IMG/VR virus record: IMGVR_UViG_3300030098_005498
Coordinates: 25,484-89,483 of that record
DNA from: a virus
DNA: 64,000 nt
Reading direction: 5' to 3' (one strand)
The translations under genes were made by a program, and so were the position numbers. Positions 27,423 through 34,401 of the stretch are shown here, in pieces (position 1 is the stretch's first letter; every line of letters starts with the position of its first letter). The notes below the pieces were generated by a model, which was not told the origin of the DNA, ran no database searches, and was given only the letters and a program-made list of their open reading frames with translations.

Positions 27423-28220
27423 TTATTTCCTTACAAAAGATACCTCTGGTACTGAGTGTGCATTTTTCCAATGATTTAGACCTCTGTTTTGACCCTTCGC
27501 CCTAGCGGCAACAAAGTACACATCGCCTTCGCAAAGTATTGAAGAGGTATATGATAACCCACTCTTACTGCCTAAAAAAACTTTAGCTGTTACCATTTCA
27601 TGAAAGGCTGTTGTAAGAGAGTATTTTTGTTCTCTTACATCATCTTCGGCAAGTTTAAAGTTAGTTCTTTGTATCAAATCTTCAGGCCACCCGTCCAATA
27701 TAGAACTAAACTCTTCAAAATCTCCTTCGGAATGAATTGCTATTTGATAATGATCTGGATACAATGCTGCCAAGCTTGGTATTTTTTTATTATACCAAGG
27801 GTTGTACATATGCCTTCTTCTTCTGTCTCCAGATCTTGAAAGGCTAACATCGCCCCTTCTGATATGTACAACAATTTCTTCTTTTACATTGGGTGGCTTT
27901 GGTGTAGACCAGTACATTCTTCTTAAATGATTTAATGTTTTCTCATTATAAAAATCATTAGGGTTACCAAATACTTGATTCATATACCTATACACGCAGT
28001 GTATTTTTTTACCACGTCTATTATCAGGTATACCCATGAAGTCATTTAAGATATCTACAGCGTCCTGGTCTCTCCATCCATGCGAAACGGTTGTAAAGGG
28101 TGTATGTACGTACCTATATTTAGGATGATTGAAACAGAATGCTATGCCGGAAAACTTAGCGTTTAATTGACATCCAAATCCATCCTTTTTTCCTCTAATT
28201 GTTAGATTCTTGTATCCCAT
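27423..28220 (-). CDS. fucosyltransferase-fold protein (paralogue 1)
   Basis: From ATG 28220 (AGGAAG site) the product is 265 residues, starting MGYKNLTIRGKKDGFGCQLN. It carries EEIVVHIRRGDVSLSRSGDR and KVFLGSKSGLSYTSSILCEG. Close similarity to paralogue 3 throughout indicates a tandem duplication. The frame extends further upstream but there overlaps the coding region of the neighbouring gene, so the later start is preferred. Confidence 0.7.
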   Translation of the reverse strand: MGYKNLTIRGKKDGFGCQLNAKFSGIAFCFNHPKYRYVHTPFTTVSHGWRDQDAVDILNDFMGIPDNRRGKKIHCVYRYMNQVFGNPNDFYNEKTLNHLRRMYWSTPKPPNVKEEIVVHIRRGDVSLSRSGDRRRRHMYNPWYNKKIPSLAALYPDHYQIAIHSEGDFEEFSSILDGWPEDLIQRTNFKLAEDDVREQKYSLTTAFHEMVTAKVFLGSKSGLSYTSSILCEGDVYFVAARAKGQNRGLNHWKNAHSVPEVSFVRK

Positions 28221-28227
28221 TATCTTC

Positions 28228-29439
28228 CTACCAATTTTTACATGACCAATATCGTGCCTTCCATCTAGGTCCAGGGTTTGTATCGCATTTATGTCTTGCA
28301 CGAAAGCTCTTGCGTCTTGCAGGATCGTCTCGCTTGATCTCCATGTTGGGATCGCCAAAATTAACCTTAACGACATTGCCTTTTTCGTTTTTTACATAAA
28401 CGCTAAACTTCTTGGGGCCATCTGGAGTTCTAAATGGTTTACCCAGCTTGACTGTGCGACCTTTATATTTTGCTGCTTTGCCTTTATACACCAATGACTG
28501 TCCATCTTTTTTATAATTTCCAATTCTATCATAAGTATAAATTTCGCCCGTCTTGGGATTCTCATACAAAAAGGCAGAAAATGCAACCATTGCTTTAGAT
28601 TTTTTTGGATGTCCTTTTGGTAAAAGATCATTATCTTGTTTATAATTAGGGTTACTGGGTTTGCCCGTTCTTAGAAGGTGAATAAAAGCTCTAACTCTAG
28701 CCATAGCCCATCCGTCGCGGGACATTTTAGGAGCATGACTAGTAGAAAAAGCACCAGCACCACGCCGATAAACTGCTTTTAACATTCCAAGCGTTGCTTT
28801 AGAGCCCTTGCCTTTAGCGTTATGCTCTCTTACTATTTTAGAAAGTCTAGCGGTAGTCTCTTTGCTAAAAGTTATTTTCCCTCTAGGATTTTTTGCACTT
28901 CCTGGTTTGTTTTTCTTAGATCCTTTTTTTTGGTCTTTCTTGGGAGCTGGGGTTTTTCTGGGGTCGTTGGGTCCAGGCTTACCTCTCTGTAGTGCTTCTG
29001 TAGATTCTTCGTTAGTGCCACATATTTTCTTTTCTTGGGCACGTTTTAATTGCTCTTGCGTGGGACGGTCTGGGTCTCCAGGTTTTGCTGGTCGGTAATT
29101 TTTGCCTTCGCGTTCTTTTTTCTTGCGTATATTTTCCCATAAGCCAGGTTTAGCTACGGCGATGTCCCAGTCTTCCTCCTGCTCGCCAAAATCTACATAT
29201 TCCGCCTCCGTTGGAATATAAAAGTTGTCCTCATTCAGATCTTCTGTGTAGCCCAATTCTTCCACATTATACTTCAAATCTATTGCAGCCATAGCATTCA
29301 TGTCTTCTGTAGCCCTAGTCATACATACAGCTAGACGTTGATCCCTGTTGGGAAATTCTTTTGATGCTTTATCATCCGACATACAACGTGAAATAAAATT
29401 TTCTCTGGTTTCTTTTTCCCCTCGTTGTGGAAGTGGCAT
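28228..29439 (-). CDS. large basic phage protein with conserved C-terminal domain
   Basis: From ATG 29439 (GAGGAG upstream) the 403-residue protein starts MPLPQRGEKETRENFISRCM and has FPNRDQRLAVCMTRA, a Lys/Pro-rich middle, MSRDGWAMARVRAFIHLLRT, and a C-terminal domain ending GPRWKARYWSCKNW. I recall these blocks in phage structural or head-maturation proteins with DUF names but cannot give the exact family. The basic centre would suit DNA or scaffold contact. Confidence 0.6.
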   Translation of the reverse strand: MPLPQRGEKETRENFISRCMSDDKASKEFPNRDQRLAVCMTRATEDMNAMAAIDLKYNVEELGYTEDLNEDNFYIPTEAEYVDFGEQEEDWDIAVAKPGLWENIRKKKEREGKNYRPAKPGDPDRPTQEQLKRAQEKKICGTNEESTEALQRGKPGPNDPRKTPAPKKDQKKGSKKNKPGSAKNPRGKITFSKETTARLSKIVREHNAKGKGSKATLGMLKAVYRRGAGAFSTSHAPKMSRDGWAMARVRAFIHLLRTGKPSNPNYKQDNDLLPKGHPKKSKAMVAFSAFLYENPKTGEIYTYDRIGNYKKDGQSLVYKGKAAKYKGRTVKLGKPFRTPDGPKKFSVYVKNEKGNVVKVNFGDPNMEIKRDDPARRKSFRARHKCDTNPGPRWKARYWSCKNW

Positions 29440-29441
29440 GT

Positions 29442-30122
29442 CTATTCTCCTCGTGTGAATAATTCTGGAAACATTTTGAATTTTAAGTCTTCCCAAATGA
29501 CACTAGATATTGTCATGGCAGCATCATTATCACTGGGGTAGTGAACTCCCTGTAAACATCTTGCATATCCAGCAATACCCGGTTGAGAAAAGAACTCATT
29601 GCTGAACTCTGGATATTGTGCTGAGAATAAATGTGCAGCCATCGCTGTGTAGCATGTATGACCACTGGGATACGCTGGTGTATGATGTGTAGATGTTTCA
29701 ATTACATTAACTTTTAGGCCAAAATAAGGAGCTAATTGTTCCGGTCTTGACCTGTTAAAAAGATATTTTAGTCTCATCACCACTGGACGAGAAACCCTCC
29801 AAAGCTTTTTAAAGCCCTCTTTGTCTACTTTTAAATTGTTGTTTCTTATGGTTTTATCAAATAAGTCTAAAGGCTCCTTGTCAACCAATTCAACCAGTGC
29901 CTTCTGAGCAACCGAAATATTCTCGGTTAACTCGCTCAAATATAACAATTCACTGTGAGTTATTTTGCTAGAGTTAACAGGAGGTTTGGGTAGAGAATTT
30001 TTCCAATCAACTGTAAAATCTTCGCTAACATTGTATTTTTTTATTTCTTTTGAAACATCTTCAGTGTATACTTCTGAGTCAATGCTTTTTTTTAGTTCTT
30101 CAAATACCTCTTGTGATTTCAT
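29442..30122 (-). CDS. PAP2-family acid phosphatase / vanadium haloperoxidase-like
   Basis: The 226-residue protein has all three PAP2 signatures: LKYLFNRSRPEQL (K-x6-RP), TPAYPSGHTCYTAM (PSGH) and AGYARCLQGVHYPSDNDAA (R-x5-H-x3-D). The fold dephosphorylates lipid or small phosphate esters, or oxidises halides with vanadate. No signal peptide is apparent, so a cytoplasmic substrate such as a nucleotide or inositol phosphate is possible. Two bases separate it from the next start. Confidence 0.8.
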   Translation of the reverse strand: MKSQEVFEELKKSIDSEVYTEDVSKEIKKYNVSEDFTVDWKNSLPKPPVNSSKITHSELLYLSELTENISVAQKALVELVDKEPLDLFDKTIRNNNLKVDKEGFKKLWRVSRPVVMRLKYLFNRSRPEQLAPYFGLKVNVIETSTHHTPAYPSGHTCYTAMAAHLFSAQYPEFSNEFFSQPGIAGYARCLQGVHYPSDNDAAMTISSVIWEDLKFKMFPELFTRGE

Positions 30123-30154
30123 TGTCGTTCCCCTTTCGACAATATGTACACATT

Positions 30155-30523
30155 TTACATCTTAGCCAAACAATCTTTCAGTAAATCTTCTACATTTGTA
30201 TGTCGTTTTTCAGAAAACAAACTGCTTGCGATTTCTCTGCCTTTCTTTTTTGCAATTCCCAATGATTTCAGTGCTGAAATTGTTTCTTCTATAATCGGGT
30301 TCGTCTCTTTGGTCTCTTTGGTCTCTTTGGTCTCTTTGGTTTTTTTCTTAGGGCGATCTTTGTAGACTATTTTTTCTTTTTCCACTTCTACGTCTACATA
30401 GATTATTCGAGAGGAACGCTCCAAACTTTGAATTACGTCACCAATAGACTCTATGATTCTCATCAAACAAAGAATAATGAACGGGGATACTAAAAGCAAA
30501 ATCAGCAATTGTGTTTGGTTCAT
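30155..30523 (-). CDS. membrane protein with RuvA domain III-like C-terminus
   Basis: The N-terminus (LLILLLVSPFIILCLMRII) is a membrane segment, the middle has a KET repeat run, and the last 45 residues (IEETISALKSLGIAKKKGRE ... NVEDLLKDCLAKM) resemble the UBA-like domain III of RuvA. It would tether a protein-protein or DNA-branch interaction module to the membrane. Its ATG overlaps the upstream nuclease-like gene (ATGA). Confidence 0.5.
   Translation of the reverse strand: MNQTQLLILLLVSPFIILCLMRIIESIGDVIQSLERSSRIIYVDVEVEKEKIVYKDRPKKKTKETKETKETKETNPIIEETISALKSLGIAKKKGREIASSLFSEKRHTNVEDLLKDCLAKM
30303..30340 (-). repeat. 9-nt tandem repeat encoding Lys-Glu-Thr units
   Basis: Four direct copies of the plus-strand unit TCTCTTTGG encode KETKETKETKET within the membrane protein gene. 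Such an array can change length by slippage without breaking the frame. Confidence 0.85.
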
Positions 30524-30951
30524 TCTCTATCTCTCCAAGTTTTATTCCTAGTATCAAACACCCAACAGTGAATGTCGCAATATTCTACTCTGTCTCTGTA
30601 CTTAGTCCAGTTGTCTGTTTTAGCAAGTAAAATGACTAATGGTTTACTATCTGTTTTTTTGGAATAATAAATGGATTGGCCTACCCCCTCAGCCCATTTG
30701 CTTTCCCAGTCTATTTCACAAGCCCAACCATCAAATAATAGATCAACTCTGGTTCCATCATGAAGGCGATACTCTTTCTCACCTTCTGTAAATTCATGTA
30801 TATAGTCTTGCCAATATCTCTCTGTGCCATACGCAGAACCTGAAATTTTTTCTGATGCTGCTTGAGGGGGAACAGTGGACCAAATACTAATAAAAATTAC
30901 TAACCCAAATACGAGCAAGAAAAAAACTTGCCCCAGTGTCGATCTTGTCAT
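30520..30951 (-). CDS. membrane-anchored or exported PD-(D/E)XK-like protein
   Basis: A membrane anchor or signal segment (VFFLLVFGLVIFISIWS) is followed by a compact domain with HDGTRVDLLFDG, EIDWESKWAEGVGQ and KPLVILLAKTDNW. The E-x-D-x3-K arrangement with the following GQ-YY looks like a restriction-endonuclease fold. Codons near residues 50-62 are the sense partner of the antisense segment in the structured RNA at 32249-32352. An exported nuclease could degrade competing DNA at the envelope, which is inference. Confidence 0.5.
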   Translation of the reverse strand: MTRSTLGQVFFLLVFGLVIFISIWSTVPPQAASEKISGSAYGTERYWQDYIHEFTEGEKEYRLHDGTRVDLLFDGWACEIDWESKWAEGVGQSIYYSKKTDSKPLVILLAKTDNWTKYRDRVEYCDIHCWVFDTRNKTWRDRE

Positions 30952-30955
30952 CTTA

Positions 30956-31177
30956 TTATACCTTGCTATTTCTAATAGTCAATCCTTTATTTTGAATCTT
31001 TCTGATTTCTTCTTTCATTTCCCACGTTTCTTTTTCAGCTTTCCTGTCTTTAATATTATCGGCAAGTCTCCTTTCTGCCTTTATCTTATTTGCTCGTTTT
31101 CTTTCTAATTCTTTTTTAGCTTTTTTCTTTCCTTTTGCTAAAGCCTTGTCTTGTTTTTTTCTATTTGGTTTTTTCAT
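30956..31177 (-). CDS. highly basic helical micro-protein
   Basis: From ATG 31177 (GAGGAAA upstream) the 73-residue product is almost a single charged helix (KKKAKKELERKRANKIKAER). It may bind nucleic acid or be a scaffold; no family recognised. Confidence 0.5.
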   Translation of the reverse strand: MKKPNRKKQDKALAKGKKKAKKELERKRANKIKAERRLADNIKDRKAEKETWEMKEEIRKIQNKGLTIRNSKV

Positions 31178-31187
31178 AATTTTTTCC

Positions 31188-31286
31188 TCAGTGATTAAGG
31201 ATATCTTTGAAGCTAAATACAAACAATAAACGAATTATGATAGATATAAGAATTAGTAATATTACTTTTTTAGGGAAATTACGCAT
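31188..31286 (-). CDS. 32-residue membrane micro-protein
   Basis: An ATG frame encodes MRNFPKKVILLILISIIIRL then LFVFSFKDILNH, a basic N-terminus plus one membrane segment. Its stop lies in the ribosome site of the next gene. The upstream ribosome site is weak. Confidence 0.45.
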   Translation of the reverse strand: MRNFPKKVILLILISIIIRLLFVFSFKDILNH

Positions 31287-31312
31287 TTTAAAAGATCAAA
31301 TATCCAATCGGA

Positions 31313-31708
31313 TTAGTATGAATTAGACAATTTAAATTTTCTAAACGGCTCTTCTTTTGTTGGGATATGGCAAAGTTCGCCGTTCAAAATTTTTTCAGAC
31401 GGGTTTCTTGTTTCTAACCATTGTACATACATGCTATCAACTTTACCTAAAATATATTGTGTTCCAGAGTTGGTAATAATAGCACCAGTCTCATTGTCTA
31501 CATCAATTATCTTAGAAGTAATAACCTTGGTGTAATCTTCATGATCTGGGTGTCCTATTATATCACCACATAGTTTAATGATTCTAGAGTCGTCATTCCA
31601 GAAATGTGGATCTTCCCACACTTTGTAATAAACAGGGTAGTGAACACTATTGAAGTCACCAGAATTTATATTTTTAACAACAGACCAACAATCAATCTCA
31701 ACTGCCAT
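31313..31708 (-). CDS. hypothetical protein
   Basis: A 131-residue beta-rich protein (HYPVYYKVWEDPHFWNDDSR; VDSMYVQWLETRNPSEKILN). No motif recognised. A roughly 100-nt gap holding only a membrane micro-gene separates it from the basic protein gene. Confidence 0.5.
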   Translation of the reverse strand: MAVEIDCWSVVKNINSGDFNSVHYPVYYKVWEDPHFWNDDSRIIKLCGDIIGHPDHEDYTKVITSKIIDVDNETGAIITNSGTQYILGKVDSMYVQWLETRNPSEKILNGELCHIPTKEEPFRKFKLSNSY

Positions 31709-31747
31709 TTAAAACCTTACTAGTCGAACTCGACTAAATTATTGTCT

Positions 31748-32224
31748 TCAGTAATTACAACGTGAAAAAACTGCACACCAGTAAATTCTTCCAGATTTCG
31801 ATTTGGCAGCACCAAATCCAACAGCGTTATATCCGCCTAAAATGTTGGACCTATGACCGCCGGAGTTCATCCAAGATCTAGTAACCTCACCATAGCCAGA
31901 TTGACCATAGGCAATATTTTCTCCAATTCCGCCAAAACCAGACCCAACTCGTCTAGATGGGCTTGATCCATTTCTTCCTGTATGACTAAGCCTGTTACTG
32001 CTAGCCATCCAATCTGCATGTTTTTGTGCGGCATCTGTAAGTCTTTTATCTAATACTAAGGCACGACGACCATTTCGAGAACGTTCGCGATTATGAGTAA
32101 GCAAAAGATTATCATTTAATTTCTTTACTAATCTAACTCTTTTTTGTTGTGAAGTTTCGGTCTCCTGCGTCCACGCATTGGAAACCAAGCAACAACAAAC
32201 AAGCAAACTTAAAACACTTCTCAT
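31748..32224 (-). CDS. secreted CAP/SCP-domain protein
   Basis: The 158-residue protein has a signal peptide (MRSVLSLLVCCCLVSNAWT) and a full CAP domain: LLTHNRERSRNGR, AAQKHADWMASSNRLSHTG, GIGENIAYGQ and MNSGGHRSNILGGYNAVGFG, including the His/Glu cavity residues. CAP proteins occur in all kingdoms and are generally exported; bacterial forms have no agreed activity. An exported copy in a phage would act in the periplasm or outside the infected cell. Confidence 0.85.
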   Translation of the reverse strand: MRSVLSLLVCCCLVSNAWTQETETSQQKRVRLVKKLNDNLLLTHNRERSRNGRRALVLDKRLTDAAQKHADWMASSNRLSHTGRNGSSPSRRVGSGFGGIGENIAYGQSGYGEVTRSWMNSGGHRSNILGGYNAVGFGAAKSKSGRIYWCAVFSRCNY

Positions 32225-32248
32225 AACAAACCTCCATGTTTAAAAAAA

Positions 32249-32352
32249 GATGTCTTGAAAACGCCTAGCCGCCGCCAGATACACGAATTTACAGAAGGTG
32301 AGAAAGAAGCATCGCCCCAGCGGGCATTCTTTGCCGCTATTTTCAAGACATC
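32249..32352 (-). ncRNA. stem-closed structured RNA with antisense segment
   Basis: A perfect 13-bp inverted repeat (32249-32261 with 32340-32352) closes a GC-rich 104-nt element followed on the minus strand by seven T residues, so the stem can also act as a terminator. Inside are a hairpin (AGCGG/CCGCT) and a 38-nt segment (32279-32316) complementary to the mRNA of the nuclease-like gene at 30765-30801, with two G-U pairs and one bulge. A 52-codon ATG frame from 32398 also runs through it, so a coding role is not excluded. Confidence 0.5.
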
Positions 32353-32397
32353 GGTTAAATAAAAAGTAATAACAAAACACAACCACAAAATTAACCA

Positions 32398-33021
32398 TTA
32401 TTTTTTCTTATGAATACCAAATCCATTTCTGTCATGTGAATCAATAATACAGTCCCACTCTGGATCGTCTAGCAATTCTCGGTGTGCCATTCTTGTTTTT
32501 AACTCTAGCGTGTCGTCAAGAATTATAATTTTTGATTTAGGTTTAAGCAATTTAAATTCTGCAAAAGTGCTAAATTCACCACCATCCAACAGTAGTACAT
32601 CTATTTCCATGTTTTCTAAAAGGTGTGCTTCATTGTTACAGCTTTTAAAAGCCTTTACGTCGTCATCAAAGAATCTTTTAGAGAGGGATTTATGTACATG
32701 GTTTTCGTAATTCGCTTTTACATGTGGAGTTTCTAGGGTCCACATGTCTTCTATTTCAATAATCCTTCCATGCACTAAGTTAAACTGATTATTAGGCTTA
32801 TCCCCCCAAAAATTCAAAGCCTGATCATAAAAATTTTTGTTTGCTTCAAAAGATATAAATTTCCAGTTATCGGCTCGGGTGGATAGTCCATCCCAAAAGC
32901 ACAGCGTAGAACCTTGACCATTCCAAGTTCCTATTTCTACATAATTTAGGTATCGCTCATCTAAAGCTAATTCATGAATTATGTCGCCTAAAACGCTACC
33001 TAAATTTATTTGTCCTGGCAT
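32398..33021 (-). CDS. SAM-dependent methyltransferase-like protein
   Basis: From ATG 33021 the 207-residue protein has a class I methyltransferase layout: YVEIGTWNGQGSTLCF (SAM loop), WKFISFEANKNFYDQA (acidic strand 2 end) and IDVLLLDGGEFSTFAEF (motif IV region). It resembles TylF/CmcI-type or FkbM-like small-molecule and sugar O-methyltransferases. It may decorate the glycans made by the sugar-transfer genes; the substrate is unproven. Confidence 0.65.
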   Translation of the reverse strand: MPGQINLGSVLGDIIHELALDERYLNYVEIGTWNGQGSTLCFWDGLSTRADNWKFISFEANKNFYDQALNFWGDKPNNQFNLVHGRIIEIEDMWTLETPHVKANYENHVHKSLSKRFFDDDVKAFKSCNNEAHLLENMEIDVLLLDGGEFSTFAEFKLLKPKSKIIILDDTLELKTRMAHRELLDDPEWDCIIDSHDRNGFGIHKKK

Positions 33022-33048
33022 CAGCAATATACCTTTTAATTTTTTGGT

Positions 33049-33231
33049 TTAGTATGATTGATTAAGTTTTCTTACAAGTTTTTGTTTGTCCTTTTCTAAC
33101 TTTCTTTTTCTCTTGTTAATTTCTTTAAACTCTGATGAGTTTAATTCAACATTGTAAGACTTTTCTTGAAGCAGATCTAATCTGTCTTCAATATTACGAA
33201 TCGAGTTAAGTATATTCTTTTTGTTTTTCAT
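33049..33231 (-). CDS. small coiled-coil protein
   Basis: A 60-residue charged helical protein (NIEDRLDLLQEKSYNVELNS; KRKRKLEKDKQKLVRKLNQS) from ATG 33231. The ribosome site is weak and the start follows a GC-rich hairpin, so translation may depend on that structure. Confidence 0.5.
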   Translation of the reverse strand: MKNKKNILNSIRNIEDRLDLLQEKSYNVELNSSEFKEINKRKRKLEKDKQKLVRKLNQSY

Positions 33232-33242
33232 GATTTTATAAA

Positions 33243-33300
33243 GACCGGCGGAGCAAAAGAGAAGATGATGAAACAACTAATTCGTTCACTCCGCGAGGTC
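33243..33300 (-). other. GC-rich hairpin in the ssb downstream region
   Basis: GACC..GCGGAG pairs with CTCCGC..GGTC across a loop of roughly 35 nt. On the minus strand it lies between the ssb stop and the next small gene; on the plus strand it is followed by TATTTTT. It could be a terminator or a leader element. It stands out from its AT-rich surroundings. Confidence 0.4.
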
Positions 33301-33312
33301 TATTTTTAAATG

Positions 33313-33654
33313 TTAAAAGGTTTCAGCCTTTTCCCTAATTGGCTTAACAACCTTAGAAAACGTACTAGGCAGCACAGAATAAGAAGTACGACTAACTCCA
33401 TTTTTGTCTTCCCAATTACGTTGACGCAATCTGCCATCAATAATTACACGATCACCTTTGCTAAGGTCAACATTTTGTGCATATCCGGCATGACTTCCCC
33501 AACCATCTACATCCATATAAACAGTTTCTTCTTTTCCATTGCCTGTGCTTTCATTGACAGCAATACGAAAAGAAACGAGATCCTTATCAGACACTTGCTT
33601 ATATTCTGGATCTCTAGTCAAATTTCCCTTTAGAATAATTCTATTATTCAACAT
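33313..33654 (-). CDS. ssb: single-stranded DNA-binding protein
   Basis: The 113-residue protein is a single OB-fold of the bacterial SSB family: NNRIILKGNLTRDPEYKQVS, LVSFRIAVNEST, GDRVIIDGRLRQRNWEDKNG. It ends without the acidic tail that recruits host repair proteins (AETF), which may isolate it from host partners. It would protect single strands during phage replication with the helicase, primase and RecA encoded elsewhere in the window. Confidence 0.88.
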   Translation of the reverse strand: MLNNRIILKGNLTRDPEYKQVSDKDLVSFRIAVNESTGNGKEETVYMDVDGWGSHAGYAQNVDLSKGDRVIIDGRLRQRNWEDKNGVSRTSYSVLPSTFSKVVKPIREKAETF

Positions 33655-33668
33655 TTCAAGCTCCCAAA

Positions 33669-33881
33669 TTAAGTTACATTTCTACGATTCAAAGCTTTGC
33701 GGGTCAAGGTTCTAGCACGATTAACACCGCCTGTACGAAGAAGGCTACGAACCTCTCCCCCTGTATCAGTTCCCGCAAAATGTGAATAAAATTCACGTCC
33801 AGTAATGTCCCCCATTGCAAATTTTTGTGCAAGAGATACATTCTTGCGATTCGATAAAATCGAATTCCAATCAGTCATCAT
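33669..33881 (-). CDS. hypothetical small protein
   Basis: A 70-residue protein (NSILSNRKNVSLAQKFAMGD) with a basic C-terminus (NRARTLTRKALNRRN). Its ATG overlaps the upstream stop (ATGA); a second ATG follows at once. Confidence 0.5.
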   Translation of the reverse strand: MMTDWNSILSNRKNVSLAQKFAMGDITGREFYSHFAGTDTGGEVRSLLRTGGVNRARTLTRKALNRRNVT

Positions 33882-34303
33882 TTACTCTCTCCTTTCAAAG
33901 AAACACTCACTAATTTATGTGGACAATTATACAAATTATCGCACAATACAGACTTTTTAAATTTGCCCATATATAGGATATGGGTTCCCCCCGATACTTG
34001 TCGCTTTCCGAACTTGGAAATCTCATAAGCTTTTATATAATCTCTTCCAAGTCCTTGAATTTCAAATTTACCATATGACCCCATGTAAACCTTTTCTTGT
34101 GTTTCAGGATTTTGCCAGTAAGGACCGTTGCCATATATAGATCTTATAATATCACCAGTTTTTAATTCCTTCCAATCTTTAACCAATGCCACTTTTTTAG
34201 TGTAAAAACAATGTCCACAATCACATTCAGATTTTCTTGCATGAACTTTTAATCCACATTTTGGACATGTTTTAAGTGGTGCCCCACGTTTCTTTTTAGC
34301 CAT
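33878..34303 (-). CDS. zinc-ribbon protein
   Basis: The 141-residue protein starts with a basic segment and a ribbon (TCPKCGLKVHARKSECDCGH); the rest looks like an SH3-like beta domain (VKDWKELKTGDIIRSIYGNG) with two further Cys (LCDNLYNCPHK). It has a consensus promoter. Nucleic-acid binding is plausible but unproven. Confidence 0.6.
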   Translation of the reverse strand: MAKKKRGAPLKTCPKCGLKVHARKSECDCGHCFYTKKVALVKDWKELKTGDIIRSIYGNGPYWQNPETQEKVYMGSYGKFEIQGLGRDYIKAYEISKFGKRQVSGGTHILYMGKFKKSVLCDNLYNCPHKLVSVSLKGESK

Positions 34304-34342
34304 CCGTATTTCCTTTACTTTACTCGCTTCGGTTTACACTAC

Positions 34343-34371
34343 ATTATAGCCTATGGTTGTACTTTTGTCAA
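34343..34371 (-). promoter_or_regulatory. sigma-70 type promoter
   Basis: Perfect TTGACA and TATAAT separated by 17 nt on the minus strand, about 40 nt upstream of the zinc-ribbon gene; it probably drives the run through ssb. Confidence 0.8.
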
Positions 34372-34401
34372 CTCTTCAAGCAACATTTTTTAAAAATAAT
34401 G

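Noticed and set aside
32249-32352. An integron attC site
   Set aside because: Although it is an imperfect palindrome of similar length, no GTTRRRY core pair or integrase is present and the stem is a perfect 13-bp helix with a U-tract.
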